Positions 1 to 5,390 of a DNA stretch of 10,382 nt are shown one piece after another. Position 1 is the first letter of the stretch, and the number at the start of each line of letters is the position of its first letter. Under the pieces are notes generated by a model, which saw only the letters and a program-made list of their open reading frames with translations, had not been told where the DNA came from and made no database searches. The translations under genes and the position numbers were made by a program. The DNA comes from an uncultured Pseudomonas sp. (GTDB taxonomy: Bacteria; Pseudomonadota; Gammaproteobacteria; Pseudomonadales; Pseudomonadaceae), in the NCBI GenBank assembly GCA_937863915.1, contig CALMID010000469.1, positions 1-10,382 on the forward strand, given 5' to 3'.

Positions 1-9
1 TCTGCCTCG

Positions 10-34
10 GCGCCTGGCCGGATCGGCCGGGCGC
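10..34 (+). terminator. Terminator-like hairpin upstream of the TetR gene
   Basis: Bases 10-20 pair with 24-34 (GCGCCTGGCCG against CGGCCGGGCGC), giving an 11-bp GC-rich stem with one T-G wobble and a GAT loop. It is followed by TTT and then mixed sequence. This could end a plus-strand gene lying left of the window. The T tract is short, so efficiency is uncertain, and no gene end is visible within the first bases. Confidence 0.45.
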
Positions 35-73
35 TTTGGCACAAATCCCCCTTTGCCTGTGCGGCTGGCCGTG

Positions 74-96
74 ATTCACTGCTGCAAAGTGTGAAT
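74..96. promoter_or_regulatory. Candidate TetR autoregulatory operator
   Basis: ATTCAC at 74-79 is the exact reverse complement of GTGAAT at 91-96, with an 11-nt spacer. A further ATTC copy lies at 101-104. The dyad ends 13 bases before the TetR start codon, where an autorepressor operator would be expected. The arms are short and I cannot point to a convincing -35/-10 pair beside it, so this is a positional guess. Confidence 0.3.
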
Positions 97-109
97 TCGG
101 ATTCAGAGT

Positions 110-805
110 ATGGCTTACCGTACTACCACGGCCCGTGTCGAACGCGATCAGCAGCTGCGCGAGCACATTCTTGCCTGTGCCCATGCCCAGGTGGCCGCTG
201 GCGGTTTTGCTGCTCTGACCATGCAGGGTCTGGCCGCCGAGGCCGGGATCGCCACCGGCAGTCTGTACCGTCATTTCAGCCGCAAGGGCGAGCTGGCCTC
301 CGAGGTATTTGCCCGCGCCAGCCAGCGCGAGGTGGATGCCCTGGCCGCGGTGTTCGGTGCGCCGGGCAGTCCCTGCGAGCGCTTACTGGCCGGCGTCCGG
401 GGCTTTGCCGAGCGCGCCTGGCACAGCCGCCAGCTGGCCTTTGCGTTGATCGCCGAGCCGGTCGAGCCCGAGGTCGACGAGCAGCGCCTGCGTTTTCGCG
501 AGGCATACGCCCAGCTGTTCGTCCGTCTGCTGGACGAGGGACGGCGCCTGGGTCAGTTCCAGGTCGACTCGCTGAGCCTGAGCGCCGCCTGCCTGGTCGG
601 TGCGATTGCCGAGGCGCTGGTCGGCCCGCTGTCGCCGGCGGCCCGCGCGGCCCGTGAATCCGGTGAGCCCAGCATGGACCTGGCAGCGGTCAGCCAGGGC
701 TTGAGCAACTTCTGTCTGCGCGCTGTCGGCGCGCAACTGCCATTGAACATTCAGTCGCTGGAAAGCCAGCCTGTACAAAGCCAGCCCGTGGAGATTGCCC
801 GATGA
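110..805 (+). CDS. TetR/AcrR-family transcriptional repressor
   Basis: This is a 231-residue cytoplasmic DNA-binding regulator. The N-terminal TetR helix-turn-helix spans about residues 20-65: a lead helix at 11-30, then GGFAALTMQGLAAEAGIATG and the recognition-helix signature GSLYRHFSRKGEL at 50-62. Residues 80-210 form the variable helical ligand-binding and dimerisation part. Length is normal to slightly long for the family; the tail ends in a short repeat (ESQPV-QSQPV). Its stop overlaps the start of the AidB-like gene (ATGA at 802-805), so the two are probably co-transcribed and translationally coupled, which points to the dehydrogenase as the controlled gene, plus autoregulation. The ligand is unknown; acyl-CoA-type ligands occur in TetR proteins beside fatty-acid genes. 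The ATG at 110 leaves a full HTH; no strong Shine-Dalgarno precedes it, only GAG close to the start. Confidence 0.94.
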   Translation: MAYRTTTARVERDQQLREHILACAHAQVAAGGFAALTMQGLAAEAGIATGSLYRHFSRKGELASEVFARASQREVDALAAVFGAPGSPCERLLAGVRGFAERAWHSRQLAFALIAEPVEPEVDEQRLRFREAYAQLFVRLLDEGRRLGQFQVDSLSLSAACLVGAIAEALVGPLSPAARAARESGEPSMDLAAVSQGLSNFCLRAVGAQLPLNIQSLESQPVQSQPVEIAR

Positions 806-2451
806 GCCTGCACCAGTTCGCTGAAACCCATGAGGTGTTCAACCAGGTCCCCAGCCTGGACGGCGCCAACCTCTACCGCCTCGACCTGCCGCTGCAGGAG
901 TGGAGCCGCCGCTTCGGTGCCGGCTGGGCCGAACAGCGTCTGGACACCTATGGCGCCCTGGCCGGCGGGCCGCTGATGGCGGCCGGCTTCCTGGCCAACG
1001 AGCACAAGCCGCAGTTCAAGACCCACGACCGCTACGGCAACCGCATCGATCTGGTGGAGTTCCATCCGGCCTACCACGAGCTGATGCGCACGGCCGTCGA
1101 GCATGGCCTGCCGTCGCTGCCCTGGACCGAGCCACGCGCCGGTGCCCATGTCGCCCGCGCCGGCCTGACCTACCTGCACAGCCAGGCCGAGGCCGCCAGT
1201 GGCTGCCCGCTGACCATGACCTTTGCCGCCGTACCGGCACTCAAGCTGCAGCCGGATATCGCCGAACAGTGGCTGCCGAAAATCCTCGCCACCGAATACG
1301 ACCCGCGCAATGTGCCAATGGCGCAGAAGGCTGGCGTCACCATCGGCATGGCCATGACCGAGAAACAGGGCGGCACCGATGTGCGCGCCAACACCACCCG
1401 CGCCTACCCGGTGGGGGCCGGTGGTCCGGGCCAGGCCTATGAGCTGGTTGGGCACAAGTGGTTCTGCTCGGCGCCCATGTGCGACGCCTTCCTCACCCTG
1501 GCGCAGACCGACAAGGGCCTGTCCTGCTTCCTCCTGCCGCGCCACCGCCCGGATGGCACGCGCAACCAGTTCTACGTGCAGCGCCTGAAGAACAAGCTGG
1601 GCAACTGGGCCAACGCCTCCAGCGAGGTCGAGTACCGCGGCGCCCTGGCCTGGATGATCGGCGAGGAAGGCCGTGGCGTGCCGACCATCATCGAAATGGT
1701 GGCCATGACCCGCTTCGACTGCATGGTGGGCTCCAGCAGCCTGATGCGTCAGTCGCTGACCCAGGCCGCGCACCACTGCGCCCACCGCCAGGTCGGTGGC
1801 AAGCTGCTCGCCGAGCAGCCGCTGATGCAGAACGTGCTGGCCGACCTGGCCCTGGAAAGCGAGGCGGCGCTGGCGCTGTGCATGCGCATGGGCCGTGCGC
1901 TGGAGAATCCGCACGACGAGCAGGAAGCCAAGTTCGCCCGCCTGGTCACGGCCATCGGCAAGTACTGGATCTGCAAGCGCGCTCCTGAGATGGTCGCCGA
2001 GGCCAGCGAGTGCCTGGGTGGCGCCGGCTATGTCGAGGAAACCATCCTGCCGCGCCTGTACCGCGAAGCACCGGTCAACTCGATCTGGGAAGGCTCGGGC
2101 AACGTGCAGTGCCTGGACGTGCTGCGCGCCCTGTCCAAGGAGCCGGGCGTGCTCGATGCGCTGTTCCATGAGCTGGGCGATGGCCATGGCGACGCGCGCC
2201 TGGCGGCGCATATCCGCCAGCTCAAGAGCGACTTCAGCGACACGGCCGACATCCAGTACCGCGCCCGTCAGTTGACCGAGGACGTGGCGGTGGCGCTGCA
2301 GGCCAAGCTGTTGCTGGAAGCCGGCAACACTACGGTCAGCGATGCCTTTATCGCCAGCCGCCTGCAGGGTCGCGGGCGGGTCTACGGCACCCTGCCGCGC
2401 GGTGTCGATGTGGCGGCGCTACTGGCGCGCAGTACGCCGCACCTGGCCTGA
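802..2451 (+). CDS. aidB: AidB-like acyl-CoA dehydrogenase family flavoprotein
   Basis: This 549-residue protein of the acyl-CoA dehydrogenase superfamily matches the E. coli AidB subfamily (541 aa) almost end to end by recall. Shared blocks include the N-terminal THEVFNQVPSL region, MTEKQGGTDVRANTTRA (FAD-contacting middle domain), GHKWFCSAP, LKNKLGNWANAS and LPRLYREAPVNSIWEGSGN. The Glu in WEGSGN (E430) is at the position of the family's catalytic base, and R442 in CLDVLR matches AidB Arg437, reported to matter for DNA binding. E. coli AidB is an FAD protein of the adaptive response to alkylation; its physiological substrate is unsettled. Here no Ada regulator is adjacent; control probably comes from the overlapping TetR gene. 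The ATG at 802 sits 8 nt after GGAG (790-793), and the length fits the family. The subfamily call is firm; the role in alkylation resistance is inferred. Confidence 0.92.
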   Translation: MSLHQFAETHEVFNQVPSLDGANLYRLDLPLQEWSRRFGAGWAEQRLDTYGALAGGPLMAAGFLANEHKPQFKTHDRYGNRIDLVEFHPAYHELMRTAVEHGLPSLPWTEPRAGAHVARAGLTYLHSQAEAASGCPLTMTFAAVPALKLQPDIAEQWLPKILATEYDPRNVPMAQKAGVTIGMAMTEKQGGTDVRANTTRAYPVGAGGPGQAYELVGHKWFCSAPMCDAFLTLAQTDKGLSCFLLPRHRPDGTRNQFYVQRLKNKLGNWANASSEVEYRGALAWMIGEEGRGVPTIIEMVAMTRFDCMVGSSSLMRQSLTQAAHHCAHRQVGGKLLAEQPLMQNVLADLALESEAALALCMRMGRALENPHDEQEAKFARLVTAIGKYWICKRAPEMVAEASECLGGAGYVEETILPRLYREAPVNSIWEGSGNVQCLDVLRALSKEPGVLDALFHELGDGHGDARLAAHIRQLKSDFSDTADIQYRARQLTEDVAVALQAKLLLEAGNTTVSDAFIASRLQGRGRVYGTLPRGVDVAALLARSTPHLA

Positions 2452-2479
2452 ACCCGGCTCACGACATTCTCTTGAAGAC

Positions 2480-2506
2480 GCGCGGGTGACAAACTCTCAC
2501 CCGCGC
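2480..2506 (+). terminator. Perfect 10-bp hairpin after the AidB-like gene
   Basis: GCGCGGGTGA at 2480-2489 pairs perfectly with TCACCCGCGC at 2497-2506 around a 7-nt loop. It lies 28 bases after the AidB-like stop codon and suits termination of the TetR-aidB transcript. No T tract follows; instead a second dyad begins at once, so it may act as an RNA 3' stabiliser or a weak terminator. Confidence 0.5.
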
Positions 2507-2522
2507 TGTCTGAACAGACAGC
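2505..2522. promoter_or_regulatory. 18-bp dyad with a LexA-like CTGT-N8-ACAG core
   Basis: GCTGTCTG (2505-2512) and CAGACAGC (2515-2522) are perfect 8-bp inverted arms around AA. The dyad includes CTGT at 2506-2509 and ACAG at 2518-2521, exactly the CTGT-N8-ACAG spacing of gammaproteobacterial LexA boxes. The N8 core is not AT-rich as in strong LexA sites. It lies 27 bases before the chosen GTG of the exported HExxH protein, so it could be an operator for that gene. It could equally be the second of two tandem RNA hairpins. Confidence 0.4.
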
Positions 2523-2539
2523 CAACGGGTGGCGTGTCG

Positions 2540-2544
2540 TGGAG
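2540..2544 (+). promoter_or_regulatory. Ribosome binding site fixing the GTG 2550 start
   Basis: TGGAG sits 5 nt upstream of GTG 2550. An upstream in-frame GTG at 2529 has no comparable site and would add seven residues ahead of a clean signal peptide, so 2550 is preferred. Confidence 0.6.
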
Positions 2545-2549
2545 TGTCT

Positions 2550-3137
2550 GTGAAAGCCCTGAAGTCCCTTTCTCTGCTGGCGTTGAGCGCGGTGTTGAGC
2601 GCTGGTGTCCAGGCAGCCGGCTGTCCGGCCGGTCAGCAGCAGGTGTGCCTGCTGGCCTGTTTCTGCGCGCCGCAGGATGCGCCGGGGCTGGATGATCTGC
2701 ACCGCTTGGCCAGTACCGGCTTGCGTGACTGGATTGTGCAGTCGCGTCATCGTCTGCTGGCCAGTGGCGTCGAGCCGATTCCGCTGCATATCCGCGCCGA
2801 GCTGGAACCCTACTTCGACTTTGCCGTGCTGGATTCGGTGCGCTTCAAGGTCGGCGATCCGGTGGAGCTGAACATGGCCCACACGCTGATGCAGAACCCG
2901 GATGTCAGTGCGGTGACCCTGGTCGATGTGATCGTCTTTCGTGATGCCGCCGAAGCCCGCGATGACGTCGCCCTGTGGGCTCACGAGCTCAAGCATGTGG
3001 AGCAGTATCGGCAGCTGGGTGTCGATCAGTTCGCTGCCCGTTATGCCCGGGATTACCGGGCTCTGGAGGCGCCGGCCTACCAGCTGCAGGGGCAGGTGCG
3101 GCAGGCGCTCAAGGCGCGCGCGGTGGCCCGGCAGTAG
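2550..3137 (+). CDS. Exported DUF4157-like HExxH protein
   Basis: The 195-residue product starts with a clear signal peptide (KALKSLSLLALSAVLSAGVQA, residues 2-22), so it is likely periplasmic or secreted. Just after the cleavage site is a cysteine-rich patch (C25, C31, C35, C37). The C-terminal half carries HELKH at 145-149, a zinc-metalloprotease HExxH motif, followed by VEQY. E173 in ALEAPAY, 24 residues after the second His, is a plausible third zinc ligand of the gluzincin type. The HELxHVxQ pattern fits DUF4157 (also called the eCIS-core domain). However, no contractile-injection genes are nearby, and many DUF4157 proteins are uncharacterised. The start codon is GTG, supported by a Shine-Dalgarno. 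The gene converges on the next with a 5-bp gap. The substrate and whether it is proteolytic are unknown; the family call is good, the function weak. Confidence 0.8.
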   Translation: MKALKSLSLLALSAVLSAGVQAAGCPAGQQQVCLLACFCAPQDAPGLDDLHRLASTGLRDWIVQSRHRLLASGVEPIPLHIRAELEPYFDFAVLDSVRFKVGDPVELNMAHTLMQNPDVSAVTLVDVIVFRDAAEARDDVALWAHELKHVEQYRQLGVDQFAARYARDYRALEAPAYQLQGQVRQALKARAVARQ

Positions 3138-3142
3138 CGGGC
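3126..3142. terminator. Small hairpin at the convergent gene junction
   Basis: GCCCG at 3126-3130 pairs with CGGGC at 3138-3142 around a 7-nt loop that contains the TAG stop. It occupies the last codons and the whole 5-bp gap between the two convergent genes. It has a 5-bp stem and no T tract, so it is only a weak bidirectional terminator candidate. Confidence 0.25.
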
Positions 3143-3715
3143 TTAGTTCAGACGGTAGCGGGCCAGATCGGCCGGCGACAGCACGCGCATGTTGCGCGGC
3201 TCGATGCGCTGCATGTCTTCGAGCAGGGCGGTGGGGATGTTCATCTCGCGGAAGTAGGCTGCCGGGCTGTAGCGCACACCCTGGTAGGTCAGCCCGGAGA
3301 ACACCGAGTCGCCACTGGCGAAGGGCGGCCTGTGCAGGCCGACGTAGCCTTTCACGGTCTTGTCGCGGCCGGCGGCCAGCAGATAGACGCAGGTGCCCTG
3401 GCACACGCCGGTGGACGGCACCAGCGCATCGAACCCGGACTCGCGCAGCAGGCGCCCCATGCGCATGGCTTCCGGCACGCTGCCGCCGATGTTGTCGAGC
3501 AGGACGATCTTCTTCACATAGCGGCCGGGGTTGCCGGTGATGCCGCGCAGGAGCACTTCGTAATCGCCGGGGCTGATCTCCTCGGACACCTTGGCCACCA
3601 GCATCAGTCCCAGCGTCTTGTGCTGCACCGGCTTGACCTCGACCTTGGCCAACGCCAGTGGCGCACCGAAGGCGGCGATGCAGAACAGGGCGGAGTGAAG
3701 TAATGAGCGGGTCAT
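3143..3715 (-). CDS. Exported ClpP/crotonase-fold protein, probable pseudoenzyme
   Basis: This 190-residue protein has a signal peptide (residues 1-23, cleavage after ALA), implying a periplasmic location. The body resembles the periplasmic ClpP-like family (COG3904 type). It has an oxyanion-type glycine loop DNIGGSVPEAMRMGRLLRE at 74-92, the CxxxC segment CQGTC at 105-109 followed by VYLLAAGRDK, and VGLHRP at 125-130 with the conserved His128. In family members as I recall them, the CxxxC segment reads like CxSxC with the serine as nucleophile; here that position is Gly107, so classical serine-protease activity is doubtful. The gene stands alone on the minus strand, divergent from amn. The ATG at 3715 is the only start before an in-frame stop, but no Shine-Dalgarno is visible. 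Role unknown. Confidence 0.82.
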   Translation of the reverse strand: MTRSLLHSALFCIAAFGAPLALAKVEVKPVQHKTLGLMLVAKVSEEISPGDYEVLLRGITGNPGRYVKKIVLLDNIGGSVPEAMRMGRLLRESGFDALVPSTGVCQGTCVYLLAAGRDKTVKGYVGLHRPPFASGDSVFSGLTYQGVRYSPAAYFREMNIPTALLEDMQRIEPRNMRVLSPADLARYRLN

Positions 3716-3742
3716 GGGCGGCGTGTATGCAGTGAGGGTGTC

Positions 3743-3779
3743 TCACCATACTGGATTTGCCGGGCAGAACCCAATACCG
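3743..3779 (-). promoter_or_regulatory. Possible sigma-70 promoter for the ClpP-like gene
   Basis: Read on the minus strand, a TTGGGT-like -35 followed after 18 nt by a TATGGT -10 lies in the divergent region about 30-65 bases upstream of the start codon. Matches to consensus are three and four of six, so this is suggestive only. Confidence 0.25.
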
Positions 3780-3795
3780 CTCGGCGCGACGCAAG

Positions 3796-3823
3796 CAGTG
3801 CTGGCTTCGCCGGCCCGGCACTG
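3796..3823 (+). promoter_or_regulatory. Dyad/hairpin in the amn leader region
   Basis: Bases 3796-3804 (CAGTGCTGG) pair with 3815-3823 (CCGGCACTG), a 9-bp stem with one T-G wobble and a 10-nt loop. It lies about 40 bases upstream of the amn start, and a TTTTT run follows at 3843-3847 just before the Shine-Dalgarno. It could be a regulator site or a leader RNA structure. No Pho box is seen, although E. coli amn is linked to phosphate control. Confidence 0.4.
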
Positions 3824-3848
3824 GGCAAGATAGGCGCAGAGGTTTTTC

Positions 3849-3854
3849 AGGAGG
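3849..3854 (+). promoter_or_regulatory. Strong ribosome binding site of amn
   Basis: AGGAGG sits 6 nt upstream of ATG 3861. The TTG at 3858 is also in frame but would leave only 3 nt of spacing, so ATG 3861 is the start. Confidence 0.8.
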
Positions 3855-3860
3855 CGGTTG

Positions 3861-5336
3861 ATGAGTGCCATGCTGTTCAACGAGTTCGTGGTGGCGGCCA
3901 CCGCCGAGGAAGCGGTCGAGCGCCTGGCGCTGCTGCACCGTCAGGCACGCGAGGCGCTGGGGCAGGCGCTCAGGCGTTACCTCAAGGAGCGCGCCGTGCC
4001 CAGCACGCTGGAGCGCGAACAGTTCCGCTACCCGGAACTGCGCCTGACCTACCACTGCCAGGGCGAAGTGCCGAGTACCGTGCGCGCCTATGCCCGGGTA
4101 CAGGTGCCCGGCACCTACAGCGTGACCGTGACCCACCCGGAGGAGTTTCGCGGCTACCTGCTCGATCAGCTGCGGCCGCTGATGGCCGACTTCAGCGTGA
4201 CCATCGAGGTCGGCCTGAGCCAGCAGAACATTCCCTATCCCTATGTGGTCGAGCAGGGTGACGAGCTGGCCGGCTCCGGGGTGACCGCCGCCGAGCTGGC
4301 GCGGGTATTCCCCAGCACCGACCTGTCGTCGGTCAGCGACGGCACCGCCGACGGCCTGTACGACTGGGCCAACATCGACCCGCTGCCGCTGGCCCTGTTC
4401 GACGCGGCGCGGGTGGATTTTTCCCTGCGTCGTCTGGTGCATTACACCGGCAGCGACTGGCGCCATGTGCAGCCGTGGATTCTGCTGACCAACTACCACC
4501 GCTATGTCGACCAGTTCATCCGTTACGGGCTGGATCAGCTGCTGGGACACTCGCGCTACGTGCGCATGGTGCTGCCCGGCAATGTGCTGGTCGAGCGCGG
4601 CATGGATGAGGGCGAGATGCAGGCGATCATCGAGGGCGTGGTCTGGCACCGCTACCAGATGCCGGCCTATCACCTGATCGCCGAGGACGGCCACGGCACC
4701 ACCCTGGTCAATATCGGAGTGGGCCCGTCCAACGCCAAGAACATCACCGACCATCTGGCCGTGCTGCGCCCGCACTGCTGGCTGATGATCGGTCACTGTG
4801 GCGGCCTGCGGCAGTCGCAGACCATTGGCGACTACGTGCTGGCTCACGCCTATATGCGCCGCGATGGAATACTGGATCGGGTGCTGCCGCCGCACATTCC
4901 CATCCCGGCGCTGGCCGAGGTGCAGCAGGCCCTGCAGGAGGCCGCCGCCAAGGTCACAGGCGAGCGTGGCGAGGCGCTGAAGAAGCGTCTGCGCACCGGC
5001 ACCGTGCTGACTTACGACGACCGCAACTGGGAGCTGCACTGGGCCCATGAGCGGGCGCTGATCAACCTCTCGCGGGCCGTGGCGGTGGACATGGAGAGCG
5101 GCACTATCGCCGCCCAGGGCTACCGCCTGCGGGTGCCCTACGGCACCCTGCTGTGCGTGTCGGACAAACCGCTGCACAGCGAGATCAAGCTGCCCGGCTC
5201 GGCCAGCGGCTTCTACCAGCGCGCCGTCAGCCAGCACCTGGCCATCGGCATTGCCGCGCTGGACCTGCTTCGTGGCCAGCTCGACTCACTGCACTCGCGC
5301 AAGCTGCGCAGCTTCGACGAGCCGCCGTTCCGTTGA
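3861..5336 (+). CDS. amn: AMP nucleosidase
   Basis: Amn hydrolyses AMP to adenine and ribose 5-phosphate in the cytoplasm, helping to set the adenylate pool and feed purine salvage. The 491-residue product is close to E. coli Amn (484 aa). An Amn-specific N-terminal domain (about 1-170) is followed by a nucleoside-phosphorylase-fold catalytic domain. Visible motifs are the phosphate/ribose-site glycine segment GHCGGLRQSQTIGDYVLAHA from residue 311, the nucleoside-binding DMESGTIAAQG from 410, and the following CVSDKPLHSEIKLPGS. The ATG at 3861 has a near-perfect AGGAGG. It is monocistronic by context: divergent from the ClpP-like gene and convergent with the lipoprotein gene. A leader hairpin at 3796-3823 may be regulatory. 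Nothing suggests truncation or loss of function. Confidence 0.97.
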   Translation: MSAMLFNEFVVAATAEEAVERLALLHRQAREALGQALRRYLKERAVPSTLEREQFRYPELRLTYHCQGEVPSTVRAYARVQVPGTYSVTVTHPEEFRGYLLDQLRPLMADFSVTIEVGLSQQNIPYPYVVEQGDELAGSGVTAAELARVFPSTDLSSVSDGTADGLYDWANIDPLPLALFDAARVDFSLRRLVHYTGSDWRHVQPWILLTNYHRYVDQFIRYGLDQLLGHSRYVRMVLPGNVLVERGMDEGEMQAIIEGVVWHRYQMPAYHLIAEDGHGTTLVNIGVGPSNAKNITDHLAVLRPHCWLMIGHCGGLRQSQTIGDYVLAHAYMRRDGILDRVLPPHIPIPALAEVQQALQEAAAKVTGERGEALKKRLRTGTVLTYDDRNWELHWAHERALINLSRAVAVDMESGTIAAQGYRLRVPYGTLLCVSDKPLHSEIKLPGSASGFYQRAVSQHLAIGIAALDLLRGQLDSLHSRKLRSFDEPPFR

Positions 5337-5341
5337 CCCGC

Positions 5342-5388
5342 CTCGCCGGGGGCATTTCGCTTACAGCGCCACAGGCCCCGCTGGCGAG
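5342..5388. terminator. Shared terminator-like hairpin between convergent genes
   Basis: CTCGCC (5342-5347) pairs with GGCGAG (5383-5388). After a small internal loop, GGGGC (5349-5353) pairs with GCCCC (5375-5379), leaving a 21-nt apical loop. It fills the 54-bp gap between amn and the convergent lipoprotein gene, so it could serve both strands. There is no T tract on either side. Confidence 0.4.
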
Positions 5389-5390
5389 CC

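Noticed and set aside
29..42. AAAGCGC on the minus strand, resembling part of an Ada box
   Set aside because: It lies inside the terminator-like hairpin on the opposite strand, with no matching second half-site, so an Ada site for the aidB-like gene is not supported.
751..2211. A 486-codon open frame on the minus strand opposite the AidB-like gene
   Set aside because: Shadow of the GC-rich codon pattern of a clearly homologous plus-strand gene.
3732..3746. GTGAG-N5-CTCAC inverted repeat in the divergent region
   Set aside because: Only 5-bp arms; expected by chance at this length and composition, so not listed as an operator.
2382..5237. A 951-codon open frame on the minus strand
   Set aside because: It runs antisense to the HExxH gene and amn, and out of frame with the ClpP-like gene. 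The translation has no recognisable domain and the composition of a high-GC shadow frame.
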